Assembly: GCF_013408985.1 (NCBI RefSeq)
Contig: NZ_JACBZT010000001.1
Span: 558,001-622,000, forward strand
Direction: 5' to 3'
DNA: 64,000 nt
Origin: Petropleomorpha daqingensis
GTDB taxonomy: Bacteria; Actinomycetota; Actinomycetes; Mycobacteriales; Geodermatophilaceae
Made by a program: the position numbers and the translations under genes. Below, in pieces: positions 24,784 to 34,672 of the stretch (position 1 is its first letter; each line of letters starts with the position of its first letter). Under the pieces are notes generated by a model, which was not told the origin of the DNA, searched no databases, and was given only the letters and a program-made list of their open reading frames with translations.

Positions 24784-25858
24784 GCAACGCGCCGCGGAGC
24801 ACGGTGAGCTGCGGCCTGGCCAGCGCGTCGAGATCGGCGCGCGGGTCGGCGTCGTAGACCACGAGGTCGGCGACCGCGCCCTCCTCGACGCACGGCAACC
24901 CGAGCCAGTCCCTGGCGGCCCATGACCCGGCCGCCAGGGCCGCCTCGGCGGGCAACCCGGCGTCGGCCAGGGCCCGGATCTCGTCGGCGATCCCGCCGTG
25001 CGCGATGCCGCCGCCCGCGTCTGTGCCCGCGTACACCGGGACTCCGGCGTCGAACGCGGCCCGGACGACCGCGCCGGCCGAGGCGTGCAGCCGCCGCATG
25101 GTGGAGGCGTACGAGGGGAACTTGGCCTCCCCCGCGGCGGCGAAACCCGGGAAGTGGGCGACGTTGACCAGCGTCGGGACGACGGCCGTGCCCCGCGCGG
25201 CCATCCGGCCGATGAGCTCCTCGGTGAGGCCGGTGCCGTGCTCGATGCAGTCGATGCCGGCGTCGATCAGGTCGGGCAGCGCGTCGGTGCCGAAGGTGTG
25301 CGCCGTGACCCGCGCCCCTTCGGCGTGCGCCGCCTCGATGGCGTCCTTGACGGCGTCGGCCGGCCACTCGGGCGCCAGGTCGCCCACACCCCGGTCGATC
25401 CAGTCGCCGACCAGCTTGACCCAGCCGTCGCCGCGGCGGGCCTGGGTGGCCACCTCGGCGGCCAGGTCGCCGGGCTCCACCTCGACGGCGATGCCCGGCA
25501 TGTAGCGGCGCGGGGCGGCGATGTGCCGGCCGGCCCGGATGATCCGCGGCAGCTCGGGGTCGTCGTCCAGGAAGCGGGTGTCGACCGGCGAGCCGCAGTC
25601 CCGCAGCGCCAGCACGCCGGCGGCCCGCTCGGTCAGCGCCTGCTCGCGCAGCTCCGCGGGATCCTCGACCAGCGCCCCACCGGGGCCGATGCCGACGTGG
25701 CAGTGCGCGTCGACCAGCCCGGGCAGGATCCACCCCCCGCGGCTCACCGTCTCGGCGCCGGGGACCGGCTCGAAGGTGATCCGCCCGTCCCGCACCCACA
25801 GGTCGCGGTGCTCCCCGTCGGGCAGGACGACGCCGGAGAGGTGGACGGCGGGGCTCAC
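24776..25858 (-). CDS. Amidohydrolase-family metal-dependent hydrolase
   Basis: A 360-residue TIM-barrel hydrolase. Metal-site signatures are His-Cys-His after Asp-Ala (near 51-53), a Lys in Gly-Trp-Val-Lys-Leu-Val-Gly-Asp, His in Thr-Ala-His-Thr-Phe, His in Ile-Glu-His-Gly-Thr, and Asp in Ala-Gly-Thr-Asp-Ala. The small beta-sandwich formed by the two ends is evident. This resembles the imidazolonepropionase/prolidase-like branch. The GTG overlaps the ffh stop (GTGA). The substrate is unknown. Confidence 0.87.
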   Translation of the reverse strand: MSPAVHLSGVVLPDGEHRDLWVRDGRITFEPVPGAETVSRGGWILPGLVDAHCHVGIGPGGALVEDPAELREQALTERAAGVLALRDCGSPVDTRFLDDDPELPRIIRAGRHIAAPRRYMPGIAVEVEPGDLAAEVATQARRGDGWVKLVGDWIDRGVGDLAPEWPADAVKDAIEAAHAEGARVTAHTFGTDALPDLIDAGIDCIEHGTGLTEELIGRMAARGTAVVPTLVNVAHFPGFAAAGEAKFPSYASTMRRLHASAGAVVRAAFDAGVPVYAGTDAGGGIAHGGIADEIRALADAGLPAEAALAAGSWAARDWLGLPCVEEGAVADLVVYDADPRADLDALARPQLTVLRGALLR

Positions 25859-27417
25859 CGGCCGCCGTCGTCCTTGAACTGGTCGAAGTTGAGCTTGGTG
25901 AGGTCGGGCAGGCCCTGACCCGGAGGCAGGCTCGGCATGCCGCCCGGGAAGCCCCCGGGCAGGCCACCCGGCAGACCGCCGGGCGGGCCGATCGGCCGCC
26001 GCGCGGGGCCGCCCTTGGCCTTGCCCTTGCCCTTCTTGCCCTTGCCGCGCGATTGCGCCTGCATCTGCCGGCCGCGGGCCTTCTTCGACATGGGTCCCAT
26101 GCCGGGCAGGCCCATGCTGCCGGCCATCTGGCCCATCATCTTCTGGGCCTGCGCGAAGCGCTCCAGCAGCTGGTTGACGTCGGTGACGCTCACGCCCGAA
26201 CCGTTGGCGATGCGGACCCGCCGCGACGCGTTGATGATCTTGGAGTTGACCCGCTCCTCGGGCGTCATCGAGCGGATGATCGCCGCGGTCCGGTCGAGGT
26301 CGCGGTCGTCGATCTGCTTGAGCTGCTCCTTCATCTGCCCGGCCCCGGGCAGCATGCCGAGCAGGTTGGCGATCGGGCCCATCTTGCGGATCGCCATCAT
26401 CTGCTCGAGGAAGTCCTCGAGGGTGAAGCCCTCGCGGCTCATGAGCTTGCCGGCCATCTTCTCGGCCTGGTCGGCGTCGAAGGCCTGCTCGGCCTGCTCG
26501 ATGAGGGTCAGCACGTCGCCCATGCCGAGGATGCGCGAGGCCATCCGCTCGGGGTGGAAGACGTCGAAGTCGGCGAGCTTCTCGCCGGAGGAGGCGAACA
26601 TGATCGGCTGCCCGGTCACGTAGCGCACCGAGAGCGCGGCACCACCGCGCGCGTCGCCGTCGAGCTTGGTGAGGACGACGCCGGAGAAGCCGACACCGTC
26701 GCGGAAGGCCTCGGCGGTGGTGACGGCGTCCTGGCCGATCATCGCGTCGACGACGAACAGCGTCTCGTCGGGGTGCACGGCGTCGCGGATGTCGGCGGCC
26801 TGCTGCATCAGCTCGGCGTCGATGCCCAGCCGGCCGGCGGTGTCGACGACGACGACGTCGTGCATGGTCCGGCGGGCGTGGTCGATGGAGTCCCGAGCCA
26901 CCTGCACCGGGTCGCCGACGCCGTTGCCCGGCTGGGGCGCGTAGACGTCGACGCCGGCCTGACCGGCCACGATCGAGAGCTGGTTGACCGCGTTCGGCCG
27001 CTGCAGGTCGGCGGCGACCAGCAGGGGCTGGTGGCCCTGCGACTTCAGCCAGAGGCCGAGCTTGCCGGCGAGCGTCGTCTTGCCGGAGCCCTGCAGGCCG
27101 GCGAGCATGATCACCGTCGGCGAGGTCTTCGCCAGCCGGATCCGGCGCGTCTCGCCGCCGAGGATCTCGATGAGCTCCTCGTTGACGATCTTGATGACCT
27201 GCTGCGCCGGGTTCAGCGCCTGGGAGACCGAGGACCCGCGGGCCCGCTCCTTGATGGCGTTGATGAACGTCCGGACGACGGGCAGCGCGACGTCGGCCTC
27301 GAGCAGCGCGATGCGGATCTCGCGCGCCGTCGCGTCGATGTCGGCGTCGGTCAGCCGACCCTTGCCTCGCAGGCCGGTGAAGACCTTGTCCAGGCGGTCG
27401 GAGAGCGTCTCGAACAC
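25855..27417 (-). CDS. ffh: Signal recognition particle GTPase Ffh
   Basis: A 520-residue SRP54 protein that binds signal sequences and, with FtsY, delivers ribosomes to the membrane. The N domain spans 1-90. The G domain has Gly-Leu-Gln-Gly-Ser-Gly-Lys-Thr-Thr, Asp-Thr-Ala-Gly-Arg and Thr-Lys-Leu-Asp-Gly. The methionine-rich M domain (about 300-435) includes the RNA-binding Arg-Ile-Ala-x-Gly-Ser-Gly. A Lys/Gly/Pro-rich tail with Pro-Gly-Gly repeats ends the protein. The GTG start is preceded by a GAGG site. The frame runs on into upstream DNA, but nothing there resembles SRP54. Confidence 0.96.
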   Translation of the reverse strand: MFETLSDRLDKVFTGLRGKGRLTDADIDATAREIRIALLEADVALPVVRTFINAIKERARGSSVSQALNPAQQVIKIVNEELIEILGGETRRIRLAKTSPTVIMLAGLQGSGKTTLAGKLGLWLKSQGHQPLLVAADLQRPNAVNQLSIVAGQAGVDVYAPQPGNGVGDPVQVARDSIDHARRTMHDVVVVDTAGRLGIDAELMQQAADIRDAVHPDETLFVVDAMIGQDAVTTAEAFRDGVGFSGVVLTKLDGDARGGAALSVRYVTGQPIMFASSGEKLADFDVFHPERMASRILGMGDVLTLIEQAEQAFDADQAEKMAGKLMSREGFTLEDFLEQMMAIRKMGPIANLLGMLPGAGQMKEQLKQIDDRDLDRTAAIIRSMTPEERVNSKIINASRRVRIANGSGVSVTDVNQLLERFAQAQKMMGQMAGSMGLPGMGPMSKKARGRQMQAQSRGKGKKGKGKAKGGPARRPIGPPGGLPGGLPGGFPGGMPSLPPGQGLPDLTKLNFDQFKDDGGR

Positions 27418-27497
27418 AGCACGTCCTCGGGTGGAGAAGTCAGGGCACGGCGCAGCCGCGCCTCCTGCCCTCCAGGGTAACGGCGCTGCGGGCGGCG

Positions 27498-27686
27498 CTA
27501 GGCCGCGTGGCGCAGAGGCACCGCGGCCACGACCACCAGGTCGCCGAGGACCAGCGCGGTGCCGCAGTCGGCGCAGGCCCACTCGGGGCACTCGCCGCCG
27601 TCCGCGGTGTGGCCGTCGACGCACGGCGGCTGCACGAAGTCGCGGTCGTCGCCGCAGGTCGGGCAGTGCCAGGTCCGGCTGTCCAC
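27498..27686 (-). CDS. Small zinc-ribbon-like protein
   Basis: A 62-residue protein with six cysteines in pairs: Cys-Pro-Thr-Cys near the start, a single Cys before Val-Asp-Gly-His, and Cys-Pro-Glu-Trp-Ala-Cys-Ala-Asp-Cys-Gly. A rubredoxin-like or zinc-ribbon knuckle is likely. The C-terminal third is hydrophobic. The GTG at 27686 follows a GAGGGGGA site by about 7 nt; starting further upstream would add only Arg-rich sequence. It lies between glnD and ffh. Function unknown. Confidence 0.6.
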   Translation of the reverse strand: MDSRTWHCPTCGDDRDFVQPPCVDGHTADGGECPEWACADCGTALVLGDLVVVAAVPLRHAA

Positions 27687-27760
27687 GCGTCGTCCCCCTC
27701 GTCGCTCGCGCGGGATCGCTCCGTCCCGCGTCTGCGACGTAACCACGAGCCACCGTCAGG

Positions 27761-27781
27761 ACGCGGGACGTCGTCCCGCGT
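27761..27781 (-). terminator. Hairpin after glnD
   Basis: A perfect 9-bp stem (27761-27769 with 27773-27781) and a 3-nt loop, 29 nt past the glnD stop on the minus strand. A weaker 7-bp stem lies next to it. It should end the amtB-glnB-glnD transcript. Confidence 0.7.
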
Positions 27782-27809
27782 GTCGCACGCCCAGGCGGGC
27801 CGCGGTGCG

Positions 27810-30152
27810 CTAGAGGACGTCGGCCGGGGCGCCGCGGGCCGCCTCGACCAGCGCCGCCTCCACCCGCGACCGCTGCTCGGGGTCGATCGGCACGCCCGAC
27901 GGGTTGACCACGTAGAAGCTGTCGGCGGCGTCGGCGCCGAAGGTCTCGATCCGGGCGCTGGTCACGTCGAGACCCTCGTCGGCGATCGCTGCGGTGAGCC
28001 GGTACAGCAGCCCGGCGCGGTCGGCCGCGCGCACCTCGACGATGCCCGTGGCCACACCGCTGACCTCGGAGTCGTGCCAGGAGATCCGCGGCGCGCCCCC
28101 GCGGGCGCCGTCCTGCCGGTAGTCGGCCTCCCGCTGGCGCAGCCGGTCGGCGAGCAGGAGCGTCCCCTCCAGCGCGGCCCGCACGCCGTCGGCGAGGATC
28201 TCCGGCACCGGCGCGCGCCCGAACCGCGGCCGGACGGCGAACACCGCCGTCGCGTAGCCCTTCTCGGCCGACACCTTCGCCGCGCGCACGTCGAGCTGGT
28301 TGAGGGCGAGCACGCCGGCCAGGCGGCTGAACAGGCCGGGCCGGTCGGGGGCGCCGATGGTCACCTGCTGGCCGTCGGCGACGTCCTCGACGCCGACGGT
28401 GACCGCCCCGTCCGCGTGGGCCGCCGGCGCGCTGACCTGCGGCTCGGTGGGGAGCAGCACGGGCTCCGGCACCGACCCGGCACCCAGCCGGGCCTGCACC
28501 CGGGCGACCAGCGCGGCGACGAGGTGCGCCTTCCACGGCGACCAGGCCGACGTGCTGGTGGCCGCGCCGTCGGCCTGGGCGATCGCGTGCAGCAGCTGCA
28601 GGACCGCCGCGTCGTGCCCGATCGTGGCCGCGACCCGCTCGACGGTCGCCGGGTCGTCGATGTCGCGGCGGGTGGCGGTGTCGGGCAGCAGCAGGTGGTG
28701 CCGCACGAGGGCGGCGATCACGTCGACGTCCTCGGGGGTGAACCCCATGCGGACGGCGATCTCCCGGGCGATCGGCTCGCCGACCACGCTGTGGTCGCCC
28801 GGCCAGCCCTTGCCGATGTCGTGCAGCAGCGCGCCGATCAGCAGCAGGTCGGGCCGGTCGACGTCGTGGGTCAGCTCCGCGGCGGCCGCGGCGGTCTCCA
28901 CGAGGTGGCGGTCGACGGTGAACCGGTGCCAGGGGTGGCGCTGCGGCAGCGAGCGCACCCGGTCCCACTCCGGCAGCAGGCGGGCGAGCAGGCCCTCCTG
29001 GTCGAGCTGCTCGAGCACGGCGACGGCGGGCCGCCCGCTGGCCAGCAGCCGGAGGAACGACCAGCGCACCTCCGCCGGCCACGGCTCGGGCAGCGGCGAG
29101 GTGTGCACCGCGAGGACCTTGAGCGTGTACGGCGACAGCGGGACGTCGACCCGCGCCGCGGCGGCCGCCGCGCGCAGCAGCAGCCCGGGGTCGGCGGCCG
29201 GCCGGGCGTCGCGGGCGAGCACGACCTCGTCGTCCTGGCGGACGACCCCCTCGGCCAGCGGCTCGCGGCGGATCCGCCGGTGGCGCCCGCGCGGCCGCCG
29301 GACCAGCGCGGCGTCGACCCGCCGCCACGTCTCGTCGGCGACGAAGGCCAGCCGGCGCCCGGCCAGGCTGACCTCGCGCAGCAGGGTGTCCTCGTCGGTG
29401 AGGCCCAGGGCGTCGGCGACCGGCCGCTGCTCCTGGCGCACGAGCACGTCGCTGCGCCGGTCGCTGCGCCGCCGCAGCTCGTCGCGGACGTCGAGGAGGA
29501 AGGAGTAGGACTGCTCGGCCTCGACGGAGGGCTCGTCGGCCAGCTGCGCGGCGGCGATCGCGCGCAGCACCTGACCCTCCCGCAGCCCGCCGTAGGCCTC
29601 CTTGAGGTCGGGCTCGAGCAGGAACGCGAGCTCGCCGACCTGGCGGGCGCGGCCGCGGCGCAGCTCCTTGAGCTCGGGCAGCAGCTTGGCCGCGGACTGC
29701 CGCCAGCTGGCCCGCGTCGCCGTCCGCAGGCTCGCGGCGAGCTCCGCGTCCCCGGCGACCAGGCGGGCGTCGAGCAGGCCCAGGCCGGCCTTGACGTCGG
29801 CCGACGCCACCGACACCGCCTCGGCCACCGACCGCACCGAGTGGTCCAGCCGCAGCCCGGCGTCCCAGATGGGGTACCAGAGGGCGTCGGCGAGGGCGGC
29901 GATCTCGGGGCGGCCGTCGTGCACCAGCACCAGGTCGACGTCCCCGTGCGGCGGGGGCTCGCGCCGGCCGAGGCTGCCGACGGCGACCAGCGCGAGGCCG
30001 TCGGTGCCGGTGCGGGGCGGCGGGCCGCCGCGGCGCTGCTTGGGCGGCGGCGTCCCCGCGACCGCGTCGGCGAGCAGGTCGGCCAGCCAGGAGTCCAGGA
30101 CCGCGACCCGGTCGGCCCGCGACTCCTTCGCCAGCGCCTCGAGATCCAGCAC
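27810..30152 (-). CDS. glnD: PII uridylyltransferase / uridylyl-removing enzyme
   Basis: A 780-residue bifunctional nitrogen sensor. The nucleotidyltransferase domain has Gly-Ser-Leu-Gly-Arg-Arg-Glu and the metal pair Asp-Val-Asp. The middle GlnE/UR helper region leads to an HD domain with Leu-Leu-His-Asp-Ile-Gly-Lys-Gly, which removes the modifying group. Two C-terminal ACT domains (starting near Gly-Ala-Pro-Asp-Arg-Pro-Gly-Leu-Phe and Ala-Asp-Arg-Ala-Gly-Leu-Leu) sense glutamine. In several Actinobacteria GlnD adenylylates GlnK instead of uridylylating it, so the nucleotide is uncertain. The GTG follows a GAGGGG site. It is third in amtB-glnB-glnD. Confidence 0.94.
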   Translation of the reverse strand: MLDLEALAKESRADRVAVLDSWLADLLADAVAGTPPPKQRRGGPPPRTGTDGLALVAVGSLGRREPPPHGDVDLVLVHDGRPEIAALADALWYPIWDAGLRLDHSVRSVAEAVSVASADVKAGLGLLDARLVAGDAELAASLRTATRASWRQSAAKLLPELKELRRGRARQVGELAFLLEPDLKEAYGGLREGQVLRAIAAAQLADEPSVEAEQSYSFLLDVRDELRRRSDRRSDVLVRQEQRPVADALGLTDEDTLLREVSLAGRRLAFVADETWRRVDAALVRRPRGRHRRIRREPLAEGVVRQDDEVVLARDARPAADPGLLLRAAAAAARVDVPLSPYTLKVLAVHTSPLPEPWPAEVRWSFLRLLASGRPAVAVLEQLDQEGLLARLLPEWDRVRSLPQRHPWHRFTVDRHLVETAAAAAELTHDVDRPDLLLIGALLHDIGKGWPGDHSVVGEPIAREIAVRMGFTPEDVDVIAALVRHHLLLPDTATRRDIDDPATVERVAATIGHDAAVLQLLHAIAQADGAATSTSAWSPWKAHLVAALVARVQARLGAGSVPEPVLLPTEPQVSAPAAHADGAVTVGVEDVADGQQVTIGAPDRPGLFSRLAGVLALNQLDVRAAKVSAEKGYATAVFAVRPRFGRAPVPEILADGVRAALEGTLLLADRLRQREADYRQDGARGGAPRISWHDSEVSGVATGIVEVRAADRAGLLYRLTAAIADEGLDVTSARIETFGADAADSFYVVNPSGVPIDPEQRSRVEAALVEAARGAPADVL

Positions 30153-30241
30153 GTCGTCCCCTCTGTGATCGCACCCACCAGATGCGTCGGCCGGGGCCGC
30201 GGGGGCTCCCCCACTGCCCCGGCCGACGGGCGTTCAGGCGC

Positions 30242-31908
<1,667 letters not shown>

Positions 31909-31993
31909 GGCAACCTCCTGAAGGGGATCGAGGGACGGGAGACACCGGCCCCCGTCCCTGGGGGCGACGTCGCGTTCACGGTGCCGTCGTCCT

Positions 31994-32032
31994 GTTTCGG
32001 CTGACGGCGCGACGCTGTTTCGGCGCGGTGAA
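31994..32032 (-). promoter_or_regulatory. Candidate GlnR binding region of amtB
   Basis: On the minus strand TTCAC-n6-GAAAC (32032-32017) matches nine of ten positions of the GlnR a/b box pattern GTNAC-n6-GNAAC. A second GAAAC (31998-31994) follows 23 bp later, close to the 22-bp period of a repeated box. It sits about 90-120 bp before the amtB start. The intervening a-site is poor, so this is a partial match. Confidence 0.4.
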
Positions 32033-32122
32033 CTCCGCGCCGCGTGTCCGCCCGTCGTGTTCCGGTCGTGTTGCGGCGACCTCGTCCCGTGGCCGGGGTC
32101 ACGGCCGCGGCGGCTCCCCGGG

Positions 32123-32144
32123 CTGTTCTTGCAAACAGTTCGCA
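32123..32144 (+). promoter_or_regulatory. Dyad overlapping the nickel/cobalt permease promoter
   Basis: CTGTT and AACAG (32124-32139) form an inverted repeat with a 6-nt centre, and TTGCAA followed by TTCGCA (32129-32144) resembles a Nur-type nickel box with imperfect spacing. It covers the -35 area of the promoter whose -10 is at 32146-32151, suiting repression by a metal-sensing Fur/Nur protein. Confidence 0.4.
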
Positions 32145-32145
32145 G

Positions 32146-32151
32146 TAAGGT
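32146..32151 (+). promoter_or_regulatory. -10 element of the nickel/cobalt permease
   Basis: TAAGGT fits TANNNT and lies 7 nt before the GTG at 32159, implying a leaderless or nearly leaderless transcript. Confidence 0.45.
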
Positions 32152-32158
32152 CGCGAAC

Positions 32159-33271
32159 GTGCCGACCGCGATCGAGATGGCCCCGCCCGACGCCGCACCG
32201 TCCAGGGGATTCACCCGTCGCGACCGCCGCTCCATCCTCGGGATGGGCCTCGTCGTCGTCCTGCTGCACGTCGTCGGGTGGGGCGTGCTGGTGCTCGCCG
32301 TCGCCCCGCACCACTACAGCCTCGGCGGCGCGGGGGTGCTCGGCGTCGGGGTCGGCCTGACCGCCTACATGCTCGGTGTCCGGCACGCCTTCGACGCCGA
32401 CCACATCGCCTCGATCGACAACACCACGCGCAAACTGGTCGGCGAGAGCAAGCCGTCGGTCAGCACGGGGTTCTGGTTCTCGCTCGGGCACTCCTCCGTC
32501 GTCTTCGGCGCCAGCCTGCTGCTCGCCCTCGGCATCCGCGGCGTGGCCGGTGTGGTGCAGGACGGCGACTCCAGCGTGGCGCAGACCCTCGGCCTGGTCG
32601 GGACGATCGTCGCCGGGGTGTTCCTGCTGCTGATCGGCCTGATGAACCTGGTGGCCGCCGTCGGGATCGCCAAGGTGTTCCGGAAGATGCGCTCCGGCCG
32701 GTTCGACGAGGCCGAGTTGGAGCACCACCTGCACAACCGCGGCTTCCTCGCCCGGCTGCTCGCCCGCGTCACCCGGCGGGTGAGCAAGCCGTGGCACCTC
32801 TACCCGGTCGGCCTGCTCATGGGCCTGGGCTTCGACACCGCCACCCAGGTCGCCTTCCTCGTGCTCGCCGCCGGCACGGCCGCGTTCACGCTGCCCTGGT
32901 ACGCGATCCTCGTGCTGCCGGTGCTGTTCGCCGCCGGGATGAGCCTGTTCGACACCGCCGACGGCGTCCTCATGTCCCGGGCGTACGGCTGGGCCCTGCT
33001 CAAGCCGGTGCGCAAGGTCTTCTACAACCTGACCGTCACGCTGCTCTCGGTCGCCGTGGCCCTCGTCATCGGGGTGCTCGTGCTCGCCGGGCTGGTCGTC
33101 GACCGGCTGGACGTGCGGTCCGGCCCGCTGAGCTGGGCGGCCTCGCTCGACCTCGAGTACGTCGGCTTCGCGATCGTCGGCCTGTTCGTCGTCACCTGGG
33201 CCGTCGCCCTGGTGGTGTGGCGGTTCGGCCGCATCGAGCAGCGCTGGGCGCCCGAACCCGCCGACGGCTGA
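32159..33271 (+). CDS. NiCoT-family nickel/cobalt permease
   Basis: A 370-residue membrane protein with eight or so helices. The family signature Arg-His-Ala-Phe-Asp-Ala-Asp-His-Ile, essential for metal binding, lies in the second helix, followed by Asp-Asn-Thr-Thr-Arg-Lys-Leu. Further signatures are Phe-Ser-Leu-Gly-His-Ser-Ser, Leu-Gly-Phe-Asp-Thr-Ala-Thr-Gln (Glu is usual for the last residue) and Gly-Met-Ser-Leu-Phe-Asp-Thr-Ala-Asp-Gly. It imports Ni2+ or Co2+ for enzymes such as urease or for cobalamin; which metal cannot be told. The GTG start is supported by a -10 element 7 nt upstream and a dyad over the promoter. Confidence 0.9.
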   Translation: MPTAIEMAPPDAAPSRGFTRRDRRSILGMGLVVVLLHVVGWGVLVLAVAPHHYSLGGAGVLGVGVGLTAYMLGVRHAFDADHIASIDNTTRKLVGESKPSVSTGFWFSLGHSSVVFGASLLLALGIRGVAGVVQDGDSSVAQTLGLVGTIVAGVFLLLIGLMNLVAAVGIAKVFRKMRSGRFDEAELEHHLHNRGFLARLLARVTRRVSKPWHLYPVGLLMGLGFDTATQVAFLVLAAGTAAFTLPWYAILVLPVLFAAGMSLFDTADGVLMSRAYGWALLKPVRKVFYNLTVTLLSVAVALVIGVLVLAGLVVDRLDVRSGPLSWAASLDLEYVGFAIVGLFVVTWAVALVVWRFGRIEQRWAPEPADG

Positions 33272-33292
33272 CCCCTGGATCGCGCCGCCGGC

Positions 33293-33362
33293 CCGAGAAG
33301 GCACTCCGTGCACGACCGGACGGCGTGTCCCGCCGTGTCGCCTGCACGGAGTGCCTTCTCGG
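33293..33362. terminator. Long inverted repeat between permease and ftsY
   Basis: Perfect 20-bp arms (33293-33312 and 33343-33362) enclose 30 nt with its own smaller stem. Each arm contains the mini-palindrome GCAC-TCC-GTGC. It lies between two convergent genes (stops at 33271 and 33371) and should end transcription in both directions. It is longer than an ordinary terminator and could be a dispersed element. Confidence 0.75.
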
Positions 33363-33370
33363 CGGACTGA

Positions 33371-34606
33371 CTATGCGGCGCGGTCGGCGTCCGCTCCCCC
33401 GACCAGGGCCTCGGCGAACGCCTGCGGCTCGAACGGGGCGAGGTCGTCCGGCCCCTCCCCCAGCCCGATCAGCTTCACCGGGATGCCGAGCTCCCGCTGC
33501 ACCGAGACGACGATGCCGCCCTTCGCGGTGCCGTCGAGTTTGGTCAGGACGATGCCGGTGACCTCGACGGCCTCGGTGAACACCCGGGCCTGGACGACGC
33601 CGTTCTGACCGGTCGTGGCGTCGAGGACCAGCAGCGTCTCGGTGACCGGGCACTGCTTCTCCACGACCCGCTTGATCTTGCCGAGCTCGTCCATCAGGCC
33701 CGCCTTGGTGTGCAGCCGGCCGGCGGTGTCGACGACGACGGTGTCGACCTCGGCCTCCGCCCCGGTGCGCACCGCCTCGAAGGCGACCGAGGCCGGGTCG
33801 GCGCCCTCCCGGCCGCGGACGGTCAGCACGCCGACGCGTTCGCCCCAGGTCTCCAGCTGGTCGGCGGCCGCCGCGCGGAAGGTGTCGGCCGCGCCGAGGA
33901 CGACGCTCTTGCCGTCGCCGACGAGCACGCGGGCGATCTTGCCGACGGTCGTCGTCTTCCCGGCGCCGTTGACGCCCACGACGAGCAGCACGCCCGGCTT
34001 GCCCTCGTGCCGGTCCACCGCGAGCGAGCGGTCCAGGTCGGGGCCGAGGACGGCGGTCAGCTCCCGGACGAGCAGCTCGCGCAGCTGCGCGGGCGAGGCG
34101 GTGGCCAGGACCATCGACTGGGTCCGCAGCCGCTCGACGATCTGCGTGGTGGCCGCGACGCCGACGTCCGCGGTCAGCAGGGTCTCCTCGACCTCCTCCC
34201 AGTCGTCCTCGGTGAGCTTCTCGCGGCCGAGCACGGTGAGCAGGCCGCGACCAAGCGAGGACTGGGAGCGGGCCAGGCGCGAGCGCAGCCGCACCAGCCG
34301 GCCGGCCGACGGCAGCGGCGTCTCGAAGACCAGCCCGGGCTCGGGCTCGGCCGGCGGCAGCACGACCTCGGGGGCGGCCTCGGGCTGCACGGTGTCCGGC
34401 TGCACCTGGTCGGCGGTCGCCGCCCCGGAGGCGGTCGCACCGGAGGGCTGCTCCGGGGCCTGGGGCGGGCGCGGCCGGGTCAGCGTCGTGCCGCTCGCGG
34501 CGTCGTCGTCCAGACGGGTGGTGCGCCGTCCCCGGCTGACCAGCAGGCTGATCCCGGCGATCAGGGCGAGGACCACGATCACGATCGCGATGACCACGTA
34601 CTCCAT
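33371..34606 (-). CDS. ftsY: Signal recognition particle receptor FtsY
   Basis: A 411-residue SRP receptor GTPase. One N-terminal helix (about 3-23) anchors it, as in other Actinobacteria, followed by a Pro/Glu/Ala-rich A region (30-95). The N domain spans about 105-190. The G domain has Gly-Val-Asn-Gly-Ala-Gly-Lys-Thr-Thr-Thr, Asp-Thr-Phe-Arg-Ala-Ala-Ala, Asp-Thr-Ala-Gly-Arg-Leu and Thr-Lys-Leu-Asp-Gly-Thr-Ala-Lys-Gly-Gly. It forms a GTPase pair with the Ffh encoded 7 kb away. The frame continues upstream without family character, and the ATG at 34606 precedes the membrane helix. Confidence 0.95.
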   Translation of the reverse strand: MEYVVIAIVIVVLALIAGISLLVSRGRRTTRLDDDAASGTTLTRPRPPQAPEQPSGATASGAATADQVQPDTVQPEAAPEVVLPPAEPEPGLVFETPLPSAGRLVRLRSRLARSQSSLGRGLLTVLGREKLTEDDWEEVEETLLTADVGVAATTQIVERLRTQSMVLATASPAQLRELLVRELTAVLGPDLDRSLAVDRHEGKPGVLLVVGVNGAGKTTTVGKIARVLVGDGKSVVLGAADTFRAAAADQLETWGERVGVLTVRGREGADPASVAFEAVRTGAEAEVDTVVVDTAGRLHTKAGLMDELGKIKRVVEKQCPVTETLLVLDATTGQNGVVQARVFTEAVEVTGIVLTKLDGTAKGGIVVSVQRELGIPVKLIGLGEGPDDLAPFEPQAFAEALVGGADADRAA

Positions 34607-34672
34607 GCCCTGATCCTCGCAGCCCGCTCCCGGGTGGGCCCGGGCGGAACTCCGTGCGACGGTGGTTGGCTG

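Noticed and set aside
32129-32144. An exact Nur box (TTGCAA-n5-TTGCAA)
   Set aside because: The second half-site is TTCGCA and the spacing is 4, so the match is imperfect. It is reported only as a resemblance.
31909-32158. A cobalamin riboswitch before the nickel/cobalt permease
   Set aside because: No B12-box sequence or long structured leader was seen, and the promoter appears leaderless.
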